Positions 1-12,774 of a stretch of 64,000 nucleotides of DNA are shown piece by piece; position 1 is the stretch's first letter, and every line of letters begins with the position of its first letter. The notes below the pieces were generated by a model. It had not been told where the DNA came from. It did not search any database and saw only the letters and a program-made list of their open reading frames with translations. The position numbers and the translations under genes are program-made. Origin of the DNA: Bryoerythrophyllum caledonicum (taxonomy: Eukaryota; Streptophyta; Bryopsida; Pottiales; Pottiaceae); NCBI GenBank assembly GCA_963971425.1, contig OZ020523.1:18286867-18350866 (forward strand), given 5' to 3'.

Positions 1-1802
1 ACGAACATGCGAGAGACATAGAAATAGATGCGAGTGCGGCCAAACCTCCCTGCAATAACCCGGCAAGCCGATAAGTACAACTCGCTCAAGCCCTTCACTC
101 GATAACGTAAGAATGCTAAATCGCTTACCGAAGAGAGTTGATCTCATTATCGGCGTCGTCAATTACAAAGGCAGTGGGTCTCCAGTCCGGCCTTATCTCC
201 ACCAACTTCTGCTTCAGAGCGCGCATCCAAGGCACAAGATCCGTTTGTTTGGATTTTGCAGTGATCACGAAAGCCACTGAAACCCCGTTTCTCCACTCGT
301 CGAATACCATCATCGTGAAGAGCGGGTACTGGACACGCAAACAAGAAATTAAGCGGTATGGGAGTGAGTGCTCCTAATCTCTAGAAGGACCTTACGCGAA
401 CCACAGTATAGATATGTGTACCTTTTTGTTGTTCGTTGCGAATGTCCCGTCTATAGCAATAATGTTTTCGTGACTATATTTCAGCATCATGTATGTCTGA
501 AATGGGGTTTGAATCCCAATTACAAAGGGTATGTTATCGGCATTCAGTACTCCGTCAACCTTGCTGCCCGGGTCTTGGTAGTAAAAAACCGTACCTCGGT
601 TTTCTCTTACCCACATTCTCACACTCTCAGCGTCGTTGTCGTGTTTCTTGTATAGTTCCTGCGCACGGACTCCACATATGTTGCGGATGTCTTCCATGCT
701 AAGGAAACAATCCCGAGAAGGCGTAAGAGTGCCCTCATCACGTGCCTTCAGTACCAGCTTCTGGTGCTTCTGTATTATAGCTGCCATCGGAACTTGCTCC
801 TCAAATTGCCTGAGAAACCAAAGCCTTACTTCCTCCGACATGTACTTCCGAAAGCGGAGCTTTCCCCTCTGCACATTGTCCTTATCGTGGGCGATAAGGC
901 CCTGTGTGTCGACATGTTCCGAGCAAAAGTACCCTATCTCGGCAATATATGGGAGGAAATAGTACCTCTTTACGTAGAATTGACATTGGCAACCCACTTT
1001 CATAGACCCCCCTTCCTTCGCATCCGTGGCACGAGGGCCTTTCTGGCCAGCGCCGGAAGTAAGTTGTTTCCCTTTTTGATTGTATTTTGATGGCGTTGGT
1101 GTCATTTCGGGCGTGATAGCTTGGATCTTGTCCATGTTGTCTTTGGGACCTTATTGACAACGCCATCTGCTTATCGGGAATGACCAGTAGAGATACGTGC
1201 AATACTGAAGAAATATAACGGCACAGCCGATAAGCAGATAAACCGTGCATATCGTGATATCAGAGGTCGAGATTCACTTACCGCTGGTACTCGATGTGGC
1301 AATTCCACCGATAGTGCGTCTTCTCGCCGACGTTTGTAGGGTCGTTCTTGTTGCGGACGAAGGTAGTCTCGACGTCCTTTCGGCCAAACTGCTCACCCTC
1401 CATGAAATCCAAGACCCTATCCCAGGGAATGTAGGCGATAAGCTTGGACTGCTTCCTCTTAGATGATTGCGGATCGTCTACAAACCTCGTATCATTCTCG
1501 GCCTCCATGTTCCACCTAAGACATTTCCATGTCAAAATTCCTGGAGGAGGGTTCTGTAATGAATCGCGCATCCGAAGAACCTTGTGACCGTGTTTCTTCA
1601 GGTATTCTGCATGCGGGCTTTCCCGAAACGCGGCATCAAGGTCCTCCACCCCCTTCTCACGCACGCCAGGCGGTTTCTTTCTCCCTTGACGCCTCGATTT
1701 CCTCCCTGCTGTCGCGTTATCGGCAACGGTTGGTGCCGCTATCGCGCCAGAATTCCCATTCGGCATGTCCTGGATGGGGAGATTGAGATCGAGGAACTCC
1801 AT
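1..1802 (-). CDS. MULE transposase, FLYWCH/FAR1-like N-terminus and DDE domain, spliced, 3' end missing
   Basis: Mutator-like transposase that would catalyse cut-and-paste transposition of its element. Visible exons on the minus strand are 1802-1282 (acidic and basic low-complexity N-terminus, then a Tyr/Trp-rich region ending HIEYQR), a second exon from about 1135 to 422, 328-129, and 49 to beyond 1. The second exon holds KVGCQCQFYVKRYY, typical of the zinc-finger region, and the start of the DDE domain, AIDGTFATNNKK. Introns 421-329 and 128-50 have clear GT...AG borders, and splicing restores the family pattern: YPLFTMMVFDEWRNGV, then VIDDADNEINSLR joined to a REVWPHSHLFLCLSHVR stretch. The intron between 1281 and about 1135 has a good donor (GTAAGT), but I could not place an acceptor that keeps frame. 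No stop interrupts the visible exons, so the gene may be functional. Confidence 0.82.
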
Positions 1803-2079
1803 TCACGCAGATACAAGCACTCCCCTTCCGGGAGGGTGCTACACGGCACAATAGATGGTGTGAAAGACGGCGCCGATCGCAAACGATGTGGATGACACTT
1901 CGCGCCGGCAGCTGCTGAGAACGGCGGGTCATTCTGGAGTACACGTGGCGGGGGGAGAAGGGGCTATCGGCGAGAATGCCGATAAGGGATACGGGCAGCG
2001 CGAAAAAAATGTGGGCGAGAGTGGACGTTATCGTGGGAAGAAAGGCGAAAAGGCGCTTGGGGAGAAGGGGCCGCTCTTT

Positions 2080-2114
2080 GCGGTGTCAGGCCTAAAACCG
2101 GGCCTTGACACCGC
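2080..2114. repeat. Imperfect inverted repeat at right edge of MULE block
   Basis: Arms GCGGTGTCAGGCC (2080-2092) and GGCCTTGACACCGC (2101-2114) are complementary apart from one extra T, with an 8-base loop. It could be part of a terminal repeat or a hairpin upstream of the transposase gene. Confidence 0.5.
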
Positions 2115-2690
2115 GAACCCGGATTGATTGTAGTGACCGGGGTTGACTACCATGGCAGATGTGCCTTCTTGCTATGTTTGGTCAAACTTCATTTTTGGAG
2201 TTTTTGTTGTTAAGAAATTCCTGCACAGAGGGTCACTTGATTGAGGGTTACGTTGAAAACACCATTATTGTAGCCATGGCATGGTAGAATAATAATTTCA
2301 ATCTTCCTCTCAGTTACCACAGGAAATACATAGAGCTTGCCACAAATTCTGTGCCAAAATTGTAAGCTACACCAAGAATATTCGTGGTAGAAGACAATCA
2401 TCCCATTTTAGAAGGAAGATCACTTCATAATAGTAGAGTTTTTCTGAATCTCTTTTCTAAAAGAGAAAGGCAAGATGAGATTTAAATTCCAAGATCTTGT
2501 TCTATAGGTACCCTCAAACCCATTGGAGGTGATGACATGTTGATTGTCTTAGTGACATGTGTCCCGTGGTCATATTCTTAGTGAAAAGAATGAACAAACA
2601 CTATATTCACGTCGGTCTCCTAAAAGGACCAGAGTTTTTTTTTTGTTTTTTTTTGTTTTTCTTCTTCTTCTTTATTTACTAGGTACCTAG
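2115..2690. other. AT-rich intergenic DNA
   Basis: No credible ORF on either strand. It contains homopolymer-rich TTTTGTTTT tracts around 2635-2665. I see no gene or element end. Confidence 0.5.
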
Positions 2691-2694
2691 TTCA

Positions 2695-3474
2695 ACCCGT
2701 AAAGGCCCAATGTACCCTTCAGGAACATTTTGAGTTTGGATAGGGCACCACGTTCTCAAATTTAGGCATGTTTTTATGAGATTTTTATTGTGTAAGCAAC
2801 TTTTAATTAGCTTCCCATAGACATAATTTTTGTAAAGATATGCTTTACGATTCAAAAGTTACATTTTTTTTTCTTTAACATATACAAATAGTGCAGCGGT
2901 TTAGAGTGACATATAAAAAATAGTGTAGCAATACTTTAATTAACTCTATATTCGATAGAAATTCAAGTTTTTGTCCATCTAAAAAAAGAAAAATCCTCTT
3001 GAAAAGGAAATAGAAAGCTTTGCATCTACCAATTGAATTTTTGAATTAAAAAAATATGAGAAGGATGTGATATATGCAAAACTTAAAGTGTATTGTTATT
3101 TCTCAACACATAGTGGCATTGTAGGATTTTTAAGGACATCTTCTACCCCTCTTCTACTTCTAAAATTTGGTGCACATGTGCCTAACATGATCCTTTGCCA
3201 CAAACCATAGTGCAAAAAGTTGCCATAGAAGGTGGTCGAAATTTGAGGAAGGTGTTTAGTATGACCTCAAACAAAGTTTATTTCTCACTTCAAAGGATAG
3301 TTTCTTTCAATTTGTGCAGTCAAACTAAACATAAATTTTTCCACATACACTTGTACAATCCTAGTACAAGATCCTCCGGCCAGATATGTAAAAACAATGT
3401 AGATTTGCATTTTGTGTTGACTGCATTGAAACTTGTATGAGTTTGGGTGCTAAAATGCCTTGGACCTGTAGGGG
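2695..3474. mobile_element. Possible non-autonomous element with TTAA-type ends
   Basis: The left edge reads CAACCCGTAAAGGCCCAATG and the right edge, inverted, reads TTAACCCCTACAGGTCCAAG, so the termini are imperfect inverted repeats. The right end is followed by TTAA; the left flank is TCAA. The same terminal style recurs at 18102-22020 and 59269-61724. TTAA target sites with CCC-starting ends are a hallmark of piggyBac-type elements. There is no transposase, and the interior is AT-rich with short shadow ORFs only. Confidence 0.35.
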
Positions 3475-3479
3475 TTAAT

Positions 3480-4940
3480 TTATAATAGGTGCCTATAATA
3501 TTTGCAATTTCTTTTTTCCATGACACAATTTAGAAAAAGAAAGACTACAGTAGAAGGTTTCACAAATTCAACACATGCCATCTTTTATGCTTCAAAACTG
3601 ACTTTTGCTCATTTTTAAAATGAAGCTTTAAAAACAACAATACACTACAAAACCAATTACACCTCATTAGTAGTTGGAACCTCAAGTTAATAAAACATCA
3701 AAGTCTATAAAATTTCATATGAAGAAGCAGCATCCTACTATCTACATAATCCAACCACATCGATCTTTTCTAAGAAACAATAAAGTCATGAATAAGAAAG
3801 AAAGAAAAAACCAAAACAAAAAAACAAAAAACAAAAAAGGAAGAAGAAAAGAAGAAGAAGAAGAAAGGTTTCCAGAAAAACCCATTACACTTTAACGTGT
3901 AACTCCATCCTGCGAATGTTTTCGTATGTTTGCCGACGCGCAAGTCTTTCATGAAGAGTTGATGCGGAAGAAGTTATCATTTGGTTTCTAGTTTGCATTT
4001 TATCGGAGACGAAGCAGTTTGTATGTTTGCTTTCTTTGAAGTATATTACGGCGTTTTGAAGTAGTGCGACTCGCGAATTGAAGCGGAAACATTTCTCTCT
4101 TGTAGCGGTTCTCTTTTGTGCTTTGAAGTAGGTGTTGTCCTTGAATCGCCAGAGAGAGTTCCTCATGTCTTGGTCATGTGATCTACGCTGCAGTGAAGAC
4201 GGAGTTTACCTTTTAGTATGATCTAGGTTTTGCTCTTCGGAGGGAATTTTGAGCCATTTTGAAGTAGTCAACCGTGCTGGAGACAGTAAGATTCGTCTCT
4301 CGCAACTGAAGGAATGACGCCACTGGCTTTGTGATATGGTAGTGAAGGAGTTTACATTCTAGGTTTTGCTTCTTGGTGACGCAATCTGATGACACTGTCT
4401 CTCTCTTTGATTCTGTCGAAGAATGAGTGTAAGAGCAGTCTTCCAAAGCGCAGAGCAATCGGCCTTTGATTCACTGAGTATGGTATAGATTCCTTTATAT
4501 CATCACGAACTGCATTCCTGTAAATGATTTTGCATCTTTGTTTGAGAGTCGCGAAATCGAGCTCTAGATGACTCTGTGATGTGGTCTATGCCGTAGCGAA
4601 ATTAGTTTCTTGTCGTTTGAACCTCGCTTCGTGAACATAGTTGCAATGAAACGATTTGAGAAATATTTCAATCTGTTTTGAAACTGGTTGACAAATTTCA
4701 ATGCTACGGTATTTTTCATATTTTTTTTGAAACAGGATCAAACGAATGACGCTTATTTGAAAAAATTGTCGAATATTGTTCGTAAAAACGTCAATATAAT
4801 TATGTTCGTAAACTGAAGACAGTGAAGATTCGTTTCTCGCAAGGAGTAGTTCATTCTTTGCAACTTTAGGGTTCTTGCTTTGCTTGTGGTAAAGATCGCT
4901 GAAAGACTCGATGCAGTGTTATGTTCTGTGCAGGAGTTGA
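3480..4940. other. Intergenic DNA and probable P450 upstream region
   Basis: No gene is supported. A purine-rich tract lies at about 3795-3880. From about 3900 composition becomes more balanced. A degenerate direct repeat of about 30 bp occurs at 4279-4311 and 4814-4847 (shared core AAGATTCGT.TCTCGCAA), and several TTTGAAGTAG words are scattered across 4030-4270. These may belong to the P450 promoter region, but no TATA box or start site can be fixed by eye. Confidence 0.4.
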
Positions 4941-5003
4941 GTGAAGCAGCTTACAGTTCGTTTAGGTTTTGACACTCTAAGCCAGAGTTCCACGATCGAA
5001 GCG

Positions 5004-7045
5004 ATGGATGAAGGAGTGCTGGATCAGTTGGGATTAAGCTCGTCGTGGATATGGCTTGTGCTTATCATTGTTGTTACCGGGGTGGCGATGAGTACGAGCG
5101 CCAAGAGGCGACTCAAGCTGCCTCCGGGGCCACCGGCATGGCCAGTGATGGGATGCCTGCCGTTTCTGGCGCTAGGGCAACCTCCAGAGGTCATGTTTGC
5201 GAAGCTTGGAGAGAAGTACGGGGAGCTCATGTTGCTGTGGATGGGATCGCGGCCGTATGTGGTTGTATCGAGTGCGAGGATGGCCATGGAGTTTCTCAAG
5301 ACTCACGATCACAAGTTTGCCAACCGCCCTGTGAGCGTGGTGCGCGACTATATCTCTTTCAAAGGGAATTCGATTATATCAATGTCGGCAGGCAATCCCT
5401 TGCACCAGCGACTTCGGCGGATGTTCGTTATGGAGCTCTTGTCGCCTAAGAAGATTGCTGCGTCTAAAGATATTCGGAAGGATCAGGTCAGTGTTTCTCT
5501 GGGAAACTTTAGGGCAGATTTATATTAATGAGTCGTAGTGTGAAGTTTGTGTACCACTCTTGCAATCAATTCTCTTAGTTGAGATGTCCAAGTTGGATTT
5601 GACGCTGTTTTTTGAAAATCTCTTCTTGTGTAATACTTTTGATTTGGCATAGTTTTGTTTGCGACGACCTGAGACTTATTCTTGTACTCGCAAAGAGTGT
5701 AGATGCTGAAAATGTTGCAAGCGATACGTGAAGACTTGGATGCAAATCACAGAGTGGGTTTCAGAATGGCCGTTTCAACTTTGGGGATAAACCTATCCAT
5801 GTGCATGATTTTTGGAAGGCATTGTGGTGGTAAGGTTGTCCCCAAGGAGATTGAGAACTTAGCGCTCGCATTCAATAAGGTAAGTGGTTATACTATTTTT
5901 AATGGCTTGAGGAATGTTCAATGAAAGTTAGGCTTTGAATCATAAGAAAGAGGTGTAGCAATAATCTGTTTGAAACAACGCTAGCTCCTTATGTCACCCT
6001 TTACCCAGTGCATACTTTTGAGAGAAAGGTAAGAGTCTTGTGCAGGCAGTCAAGGCTGTGGGACGAATTAATATCAGCGACCTCCTTCCGTCGATTCGGT
6101 GGCTCGATCTGCAAGGCATTGAGGTCGAACTCAGGGATGTGGAGATCCAGCTGCGAAAGAGTATCACGGATTTAATTGAGTTGAAAAGACTGGAAATGAC
6201 CAGGTGGTCTTCAGAGGAGATTGAGAATGGTGCAAGCGACAGGGACATCATGAGCAAGATCTTGTCGCTTGAAGGCGAGGATCGCTTGAATGACGACCAG
6301 CAAATGGGCGTTGTCTTTGTACGTTTTCTTCACTTATCTTCTTCGTATAGAGTCATCTTACTAGTCCATTGAGTCCTTGTTTTTTGGAATGTTCTGGAGT
6401 GGTCGTTTGAAGGATTCGAACTATGTCTGGCAGGCTCTTTTGATAGCAGGAAGTGACTCGATATCCAGGGGCCTTGGGAAAGCCATAGAGGAGCTTCTAA
6501 AGCAACCTCTTCTCTACAAAAGAGCACTTGACGAGCTTGATGAAGTCGTTGGCAGGGAGCGCCTTGTCGAAGAATCTGACATACCGAACCTTCCCTTCAT
6601 CCAGAACATCATCAAGGAGACACTCCGTATCCACCCACCAGCCCAGCTCCTCATCCCTCATGGGAACTTCGAGCCCTGTGAAGTTGCTGGATACCATATT
6701 CCGGCGAATTCATCCGTGCTCATTAACCTGTACGCTTTGAGTCGAGACCCTTCTTTCTGGGAATCGCCCCTGAAATTTTACCCTGATCGATTCACAGGCT
6801 CGAGCCTGACGGTGCAAGGAAGTGATTTTCACTACATCCCATTCGGCTATGGCAAGCGTGGATGCCCCGGACTTAACCTTGGCATGACCACTCTTAACTA
6901 TGGATTAGCGTTGTGCTTACAGTGCATCAACTGGCGCCTTGCTACCGGTACTAAAGCAAGCGAGACTTATGTTGCGTGGAAAGACTCTCCAGAGATGTTT
7001 GTGGATGGGGAGCTTCGCGTCGATCCTCATCTCCTTGACAGGTAG
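5004..7045 (+). CDS. Plant microsomal cytochrome P450 monooxygenase, four exons
   Basis: Heme-thiolate monooxygenase anchored in the ER membrane; the substrate is unknown. Exons are 5004-5486, 5703-5879, 6046-6318 and 6434-7045, all with GT-AG introns in phase 0, giving about 514 residues, the normal family length. I chose the Met at 5004 because it directly precedes the hydrophobic anchor (residues 14-30) and the hinge LPPGPPAWPVMG; an upstream in-frame Met at 4941 only adds an atypical leader. Exon 4 holds the I-helix (IAGSDSISRG), the ExxR motif KETLR, PDRF, and the heme-binding loop FGYGKRGCPG with the Cys ligand. The I-helix has Ser where Thr is usual in AGxDTT. The architecture matches plant A-type P450s, but the subfamily cannot be assigned. 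All frames are open, so it is probably functional. It is convergent with THI4. Confidence 0.9.
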
Positions 7046-8423
7046 AGAGGATAGCGGTTCACGAGAACTGAGGTAGGGAGACCTAAAACCAACGGTTAGA
7101 ATGTTGTTTATAGATGCACTTCTTGAAATACTTGGTTTCTTCCTTCAATATGTTAGCAAATCATAAGGGATTCCATGCTCCTAGATTTGCTTTCATGTGG
7201 ATATTCTATGCATTTATTATCAAGGTACAGATCGATGCTATTAGATTCTCAAAATCAATATACGTTGTAACATAGATGTTCTGCATCTGTAAGCTGCAGA
7301 GTGCTTCGCTGTTGGCAATCAGGAGTAGCTGGGCATGAGTTCCTAGATTATCTGCAAGTAATTTCGCTTTTCTACTCGACTTTCTTTCGACACGAATAGT
7401 CTAGTTTGATGGGATCCGGCAGTGCTTGGTCGAGCTTGTTATAACTGTCGTTTTCTCTGGATGCATGTATGTGACCTGTCCTTCAAGAACGTGACGATTG
7501 CTAGAAGATGCTTGAATTCACTTCCTAGATCCTTTCTAGTCACGATGAGCATGTAGAACTGGATCAGAAGCTTCTAACGGTGTCTGAGTTTGCAGAGTTT
7601 GGAAAGCCTGCGATTGTAAGTTGGCTCAATGGTTACGTGGGAGTGGAAGTTTTCCATCACTCCCAAGTTCCCTTTGTAGTGTAACGAGTGTGCTCAAGTC
7701 ATTTTGGCGATCATACAGCCACTTCGACTGACAGTAGGCGGGAGCATTGGAGCAAGCGGCGTCATGTGTGCTGCTGCAGGTGCATTCGTGTAAGTTTCTT
7801 AACCTGGGATTTTTTTGAGTAATTTTTGCCTTACCATGATTCAATTGGAGAGCTATGCTACAAAATCTCACCATCCCGCCCGACCGGCACGGTGAGGCAC
7901 CCATCATGACAATTAATTCACCCATATTGTACTACTAATTCTTCCATAACTGAGTATGCTAAGAACTTCCTCAACACATGTTTTTCACTGTTACTACTTT
8001 GATTTCTTGTAGTACATGCTTTTAGTTTGTTAGTCTAATTGGTGTTTAGTATCCGAATGGATGATATCACCATCCAATGATTCCCATTCCACCCGTCCAA
8101 AAGCTCTTTCTAGAAAACTCGTCCCACATTTTCCCCATATCACTTCTTGCGATTGTTTTCACGTGAAAAGTAGCACAATATTCCAGACAGATCCTTCATG
8201 TCTACTTCATAAACAATTATCTTTGTCGATATGCAGGTGATGAAGCTGCAAGAACAAATTGTCTGTCAGACAGCACATGCACAGAAATGTTCCAACAATA
8301 AGTTGCATTCACATTCAAGACAAGCAACATCAAATCCCTGCACAGCAAAAAACAACCGAGACAAAAGGAGCGCTCCTCGTGAAATATGTCCGCCGGTGTA
8401 CCTGCACAAACAAATGAATGGCA
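7046..8423. other. Intergenic DNA between P450 and THI4 3' ends
   Basis: It should hold the P450 3' UTR and, near 8420, the distal THI4 3' UTR. The minus-strand ORF at 7626-7925 has no recognisable domain and looks like chance. I see no repeat or element end. Confidence 0.5.
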
Positions 8424-8500
8424 CACTCCCTTCGCAGGTACTATCCTGATCAGGTTGTAAGGGACTCTCTCAGCCTGCTTAGAGCAAGCACCCCCGGCGC
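8424..8500 (-). promoter_or_regulatory. TPP (thiamine pyrophosphate) riboswitch aptamer in THI4 3' UTR
   Basis: On the minus strand, 176 nt past the THI4 stop, the sequence has the conserved TPP aptamer blocks in order: GGGGGTGC, then GCAGGCTGAGAGAGTCCC, then ACCTGATCAGGATAGTACC, then TGCGAAGGGAGTG. These match the CUGAGA block that binds the pyrimidine ring and the ACCUGAUC...GGAUA..GCGAAGGGA block that binds the pyrophosphate. In plants this aptamer controls alternative 3' UTR splicing and mRNA stability, typically of THIC and, in non-seed plants and green algae, also of THI4. A strong potential 5' splice site (GTAAGT) lies at about 8650-8655 between the stop and the aptamer, consistent with that mechanism. 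Feedback repression by TPP is inferred. Confidence 0.93.
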
Positions 8501-8652
8501 CGCAAATTAGCAACAAAGCAAACGAAAGACTTGCGTTATTAAGAGGAACAGGAGAGGTTCCACTGGCGTACGTTCTTTTGAACCTTCTACTTCCCAGGAG
8601 CCCGACCCTTGTACTATAAATCACACATGGTCACCCTGTTCCTGGATACTTA

Positions 8653-10050
<1,398 letters not shown>

Positions 10051-10069
10051 CTAGAATTGAGATTGAGTG

Positions 10070-10250
10070 TTAAGCATAGTCTATGACTTGTAAATGTTAT
10101 AAGTTTTTACTCTTGATGAATACTTTTACCAACTAGGTCTACCATGAGCCGCCTCTTTGAATAGTATAGGTAGTCGTGCTCTCAGTGAAAATCGGCATCA
10201 CAGGTAAAAACTTATCACACTTACGAGTCATTTCGTGTATCTCAATTTTA
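10070..10250. mobile_element. Foldback MITE, degenerate copy 1
   Basis: The left arm GACTTGTAAATGTTATAAG is mirrored by an inverted right arm ending in CACTTACGAGTCAT. It has the same internal words (TTTTTACTC, TTTTTACCAACTA) as the copies at 10878-11104 and 12560-12774. Confidence 0.6.
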
Positions 10251-10877
10251 GTGTATTGGGCGACGGAATTGCTGTGACTTTGGCGGTACAAGCAATTTTT
10301 TGGCTTCAGAGTTTTGATTCTCCATCTTTTGACGAACGCCGGTTTTGTGGTTGATATCTAGTGCACTCATTCCTCATATAAGTTATACTAAATATGGCGC
10401 CAGTGGATGGGGGTGATAAAAACTTAGCAGAGGTTACATATCAATAAAGGTTATAACTTAGTAGAGGTCATAACTAGGTAGAGGTTACCCATCAACAAAG
10501 GTATAAATTAACCTCTAAGTTTGTGGCAATTATAACTAAGTTTATTATGATTTATTTGAGGAACATTGAGTGTACTTTGGCCCTCAGTATTATATGTAGA
10601 TTTTTACAAGGGACATTTATGATGATGTTGTTGCTTTCATGCGTTGAGTTTCCTAACTTTAGTGTGAACCTGGGGGCATGAAGTAATAAATTAGCTAATT
10701 GATTTCTATCTTGAATTCATGATTCGTGTGTCGTGTGTTGCGTTTGCGATTTGTTCCAAATGTATGATCTTTTACCAATGATGTTGAGCAATATTGTAGT
10801 TGTGGCTATGTAACGCGTCCTGTAAAATCCAATTGCACCAAAATAGATCAGAAAATGCATTGTAGCATCACTCCAAT

Positions 10878-11104
10878 TACTACACTAAACGTCGCATTTA
10901 GTGCAGCGCCCAGTAAATGACTTGTAAATGCTATAAGTTTTTACTTTAAGTGAATATTTTTACCAACTATGTTTATAATGATCCTTTTATGTGAATACTA
11001 TAGAGAGTTGTGCTCTTGGTAAAAATTGGCATCAAGAGTAAAAACTTATTGCATTTACAAGTCATTTACTGGGCACTACACTAAATGCGATGTTTAGTGT
11101 AGTG
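10878..11104. mobile_element. Foldback MITE, best-preserved copy 2
   Basis: About 227 bp. The two halves are largely inverted complements: ACTACACTAAACGTCGCATT at the left against TGCGATGTTTAGTGTAGTGC at the right, and AGTAAATGACTTGTAAATGC against GCATTTACAAGTCATTTACT inside. It has no coding capacity, and the superfamily is not identifiable. Confidence 0.8.
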
Positions 11105-12557
11105 CATAGGCATTGAAAGATCTTAGGCAACTTGTTCCATATTAAAACGAATCTGTAAGACATCTTTTCTACAAGATATTATTAAAAAAACACATCTATA
11201 ACAGCCACCTCAGGAGAGAGAAAAATTATATAAGAACCCACTATATCCAACCACATTAGAAAATCCTTCATTTTTATCTTACATTCAAAAAAAATCAAAC
11301 TTAGAAATGAGAATAGCTCTAGGAGGTTATTTATCTCAATGAATCTATTCTAATAGGATCCCTCACATGCTCAAGAATGAACTTGGTTTGGTCCCTAACC
11401 TGCCTGCGATGGGCGTGGGTTAGCGTGAACGTGCCCCAATGTGTTGAACCGACCAGCACATCAGGTTCGCCTCCAAACGCTGTTTGGCAGCCCGTTAGGA
11501 CCCCATGTGCCCGACCTTGCTGCAAAATGGTCATGTGAGTGATACCCCGCCTTTTTAGAGATGTAAACCTGTGAGTGGGTGAAAGCCAGTGACGGTGGGC
11601 AGTTGTGATGCTCTTGTCATGGGTCCCCAGGCTTGGGTGAGAGTTTGGGGAGGAAGGATAAGGACATGGACATGAGGGCGCATACGACATGGACGGCGAC
11701 CAATGACCCAGATTCCATTTGGAGCCACATCTGCTCCTGCCCAACGGAGTGTGATTTAGGGCCAAACCACACGAGAGGAAAGGCAGTGAGTTGGATGACT
11801 CACATTGGTTCCACATGAGAGGAAGTAGGGGGAGTGGCAGGAATGACATGGAGCAACTTTGTAGCTTTGGAATTTGCATTGGATGTTGCTTTGGAATCTA
11901 CATGGCAATGACTTGGCACAATAATTGCCGTTGAAAACTACCAGGCACTAGTGCCTAGAAGTCCACAAGCACTAGTGCCATGTTGGAGGAAAAGAATGTT
12001 TTTCGTGCCACTAGTGCCATGTTGGAGGAAGTTGTGAAACTTCCTCCCCCTCCCGTGTGGTAAGGCCCTTATTGATCTGCTAAAGCATCGCCAGAGTGAC
12101 TAGAGTGTAAGGTACACCCCCCATGACCGACAAATTAAGCAATGTGCATACAAGGAGAATCCCAATTATAATACATTAATTTTTCAGCGATAGCCAATTG
12201 AATTACAATCTCAATCCAAGTGATTTCATATTTTTCGGATGAGATGTGAATTAGTTATGAATTTTCTAAGTGGTCAGCCATGTTTAGCCTATTTCTGCTA
12301 CTTGCGCCGACCAAAAGTTAGGGGTCTTGACCAATAGTAAGCCTTAATTTAGAGTAGACAAAGAGTGAATGGGTAGAAATGGGGCGGACATGGGGTGGAA
12401 TTGGGACCAAATATAGAGTGGCAGTGATAGGAAGGTGGCGGTGATGCAGTGGACTACCATATGGATGAATGGTTGTGTTGCACTTGGGCTTTGGGATATT
12501 TGTTTCAAGAGAAGGAGAATTCAATCAGGTAGATAAGAGTTACTTTTGATGTTGTTC
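11105..12557. other. Intergenic DNA with an unassigned ORF and short repeats
   Basis: A minus-strand ORF at 11331-11879 (182 codons) is open but Ser/Pro/His-rich, without recognisable domain or splice structure; I do not call it a gene. Around 11943-12025 the word CACTAGTGCC recurs three times, twice extended to CACTAGTGCCATGTTGGAGG, which is a small local duplication. Confidence 0.4.
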
Positions 12558-12559
12558 AC

Positions 12560-12774
12560 ACTACACTAAAATTGACATACAATGTTAACCACATTGATTG
12601 ATTTATGAATGCTATAAGTTTTTACTGCTGATGGATATTTTTTTACTGAGAACACAACTATCTACACTAACCAAAAGGTGGGTCATTGTAAACAAGGTTG
12701 GTAGAAAAATTCATCAAGGGTAAAAATTTATAGCGTTATTAAATAAGTTAGATAGATTAATACTAGTGTAGTAC
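12560..12774. mobile_element. Foldback MITE, copy 3
   Basis: The left end CACTACACTAAA and the right end ACTAGTGTAGTAC are inverted. The interior repeats the words GAATGCTATAAGTTTTTACT and, inverted, GGGTAAAAATTTATAGCGTT seen in the other two copies. Confidence 0.7.

Larger units (their letters stand above)
1..2114 (-). mobile_element. MULE (Mutator-like) DNA transposon, left part outside window
   Basis: The transposase gene below, its 5' flank and an imperfect inverted repeat near 2080-2114 form one GC-richer block (about 50% GC by eye) that changes abruptly to AT-rich DNA after about 2150. The outer terminal inverted repeat cannot be defined because the other end lies beyond position 1. 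The block is rich in the motif CCGATAAG/CTTATCGG (see findings). The right boundary is an inference from the composition change and the inverted repeat. Confidence 0.6.

Noticed and set aside
1136..1280. Alternative start of the MULE gene at 1250 in another frame
   Set aside because: That frame leaves the conserved KVGCQCQFYVKR region; the 392-1135 frame carries the family motifs.
11331..11879. 182-codon minus-strand ORF
   Set aside because: No domain, odd Ser/His/Pro-rich composition, no splice or promoter context; likely chance.
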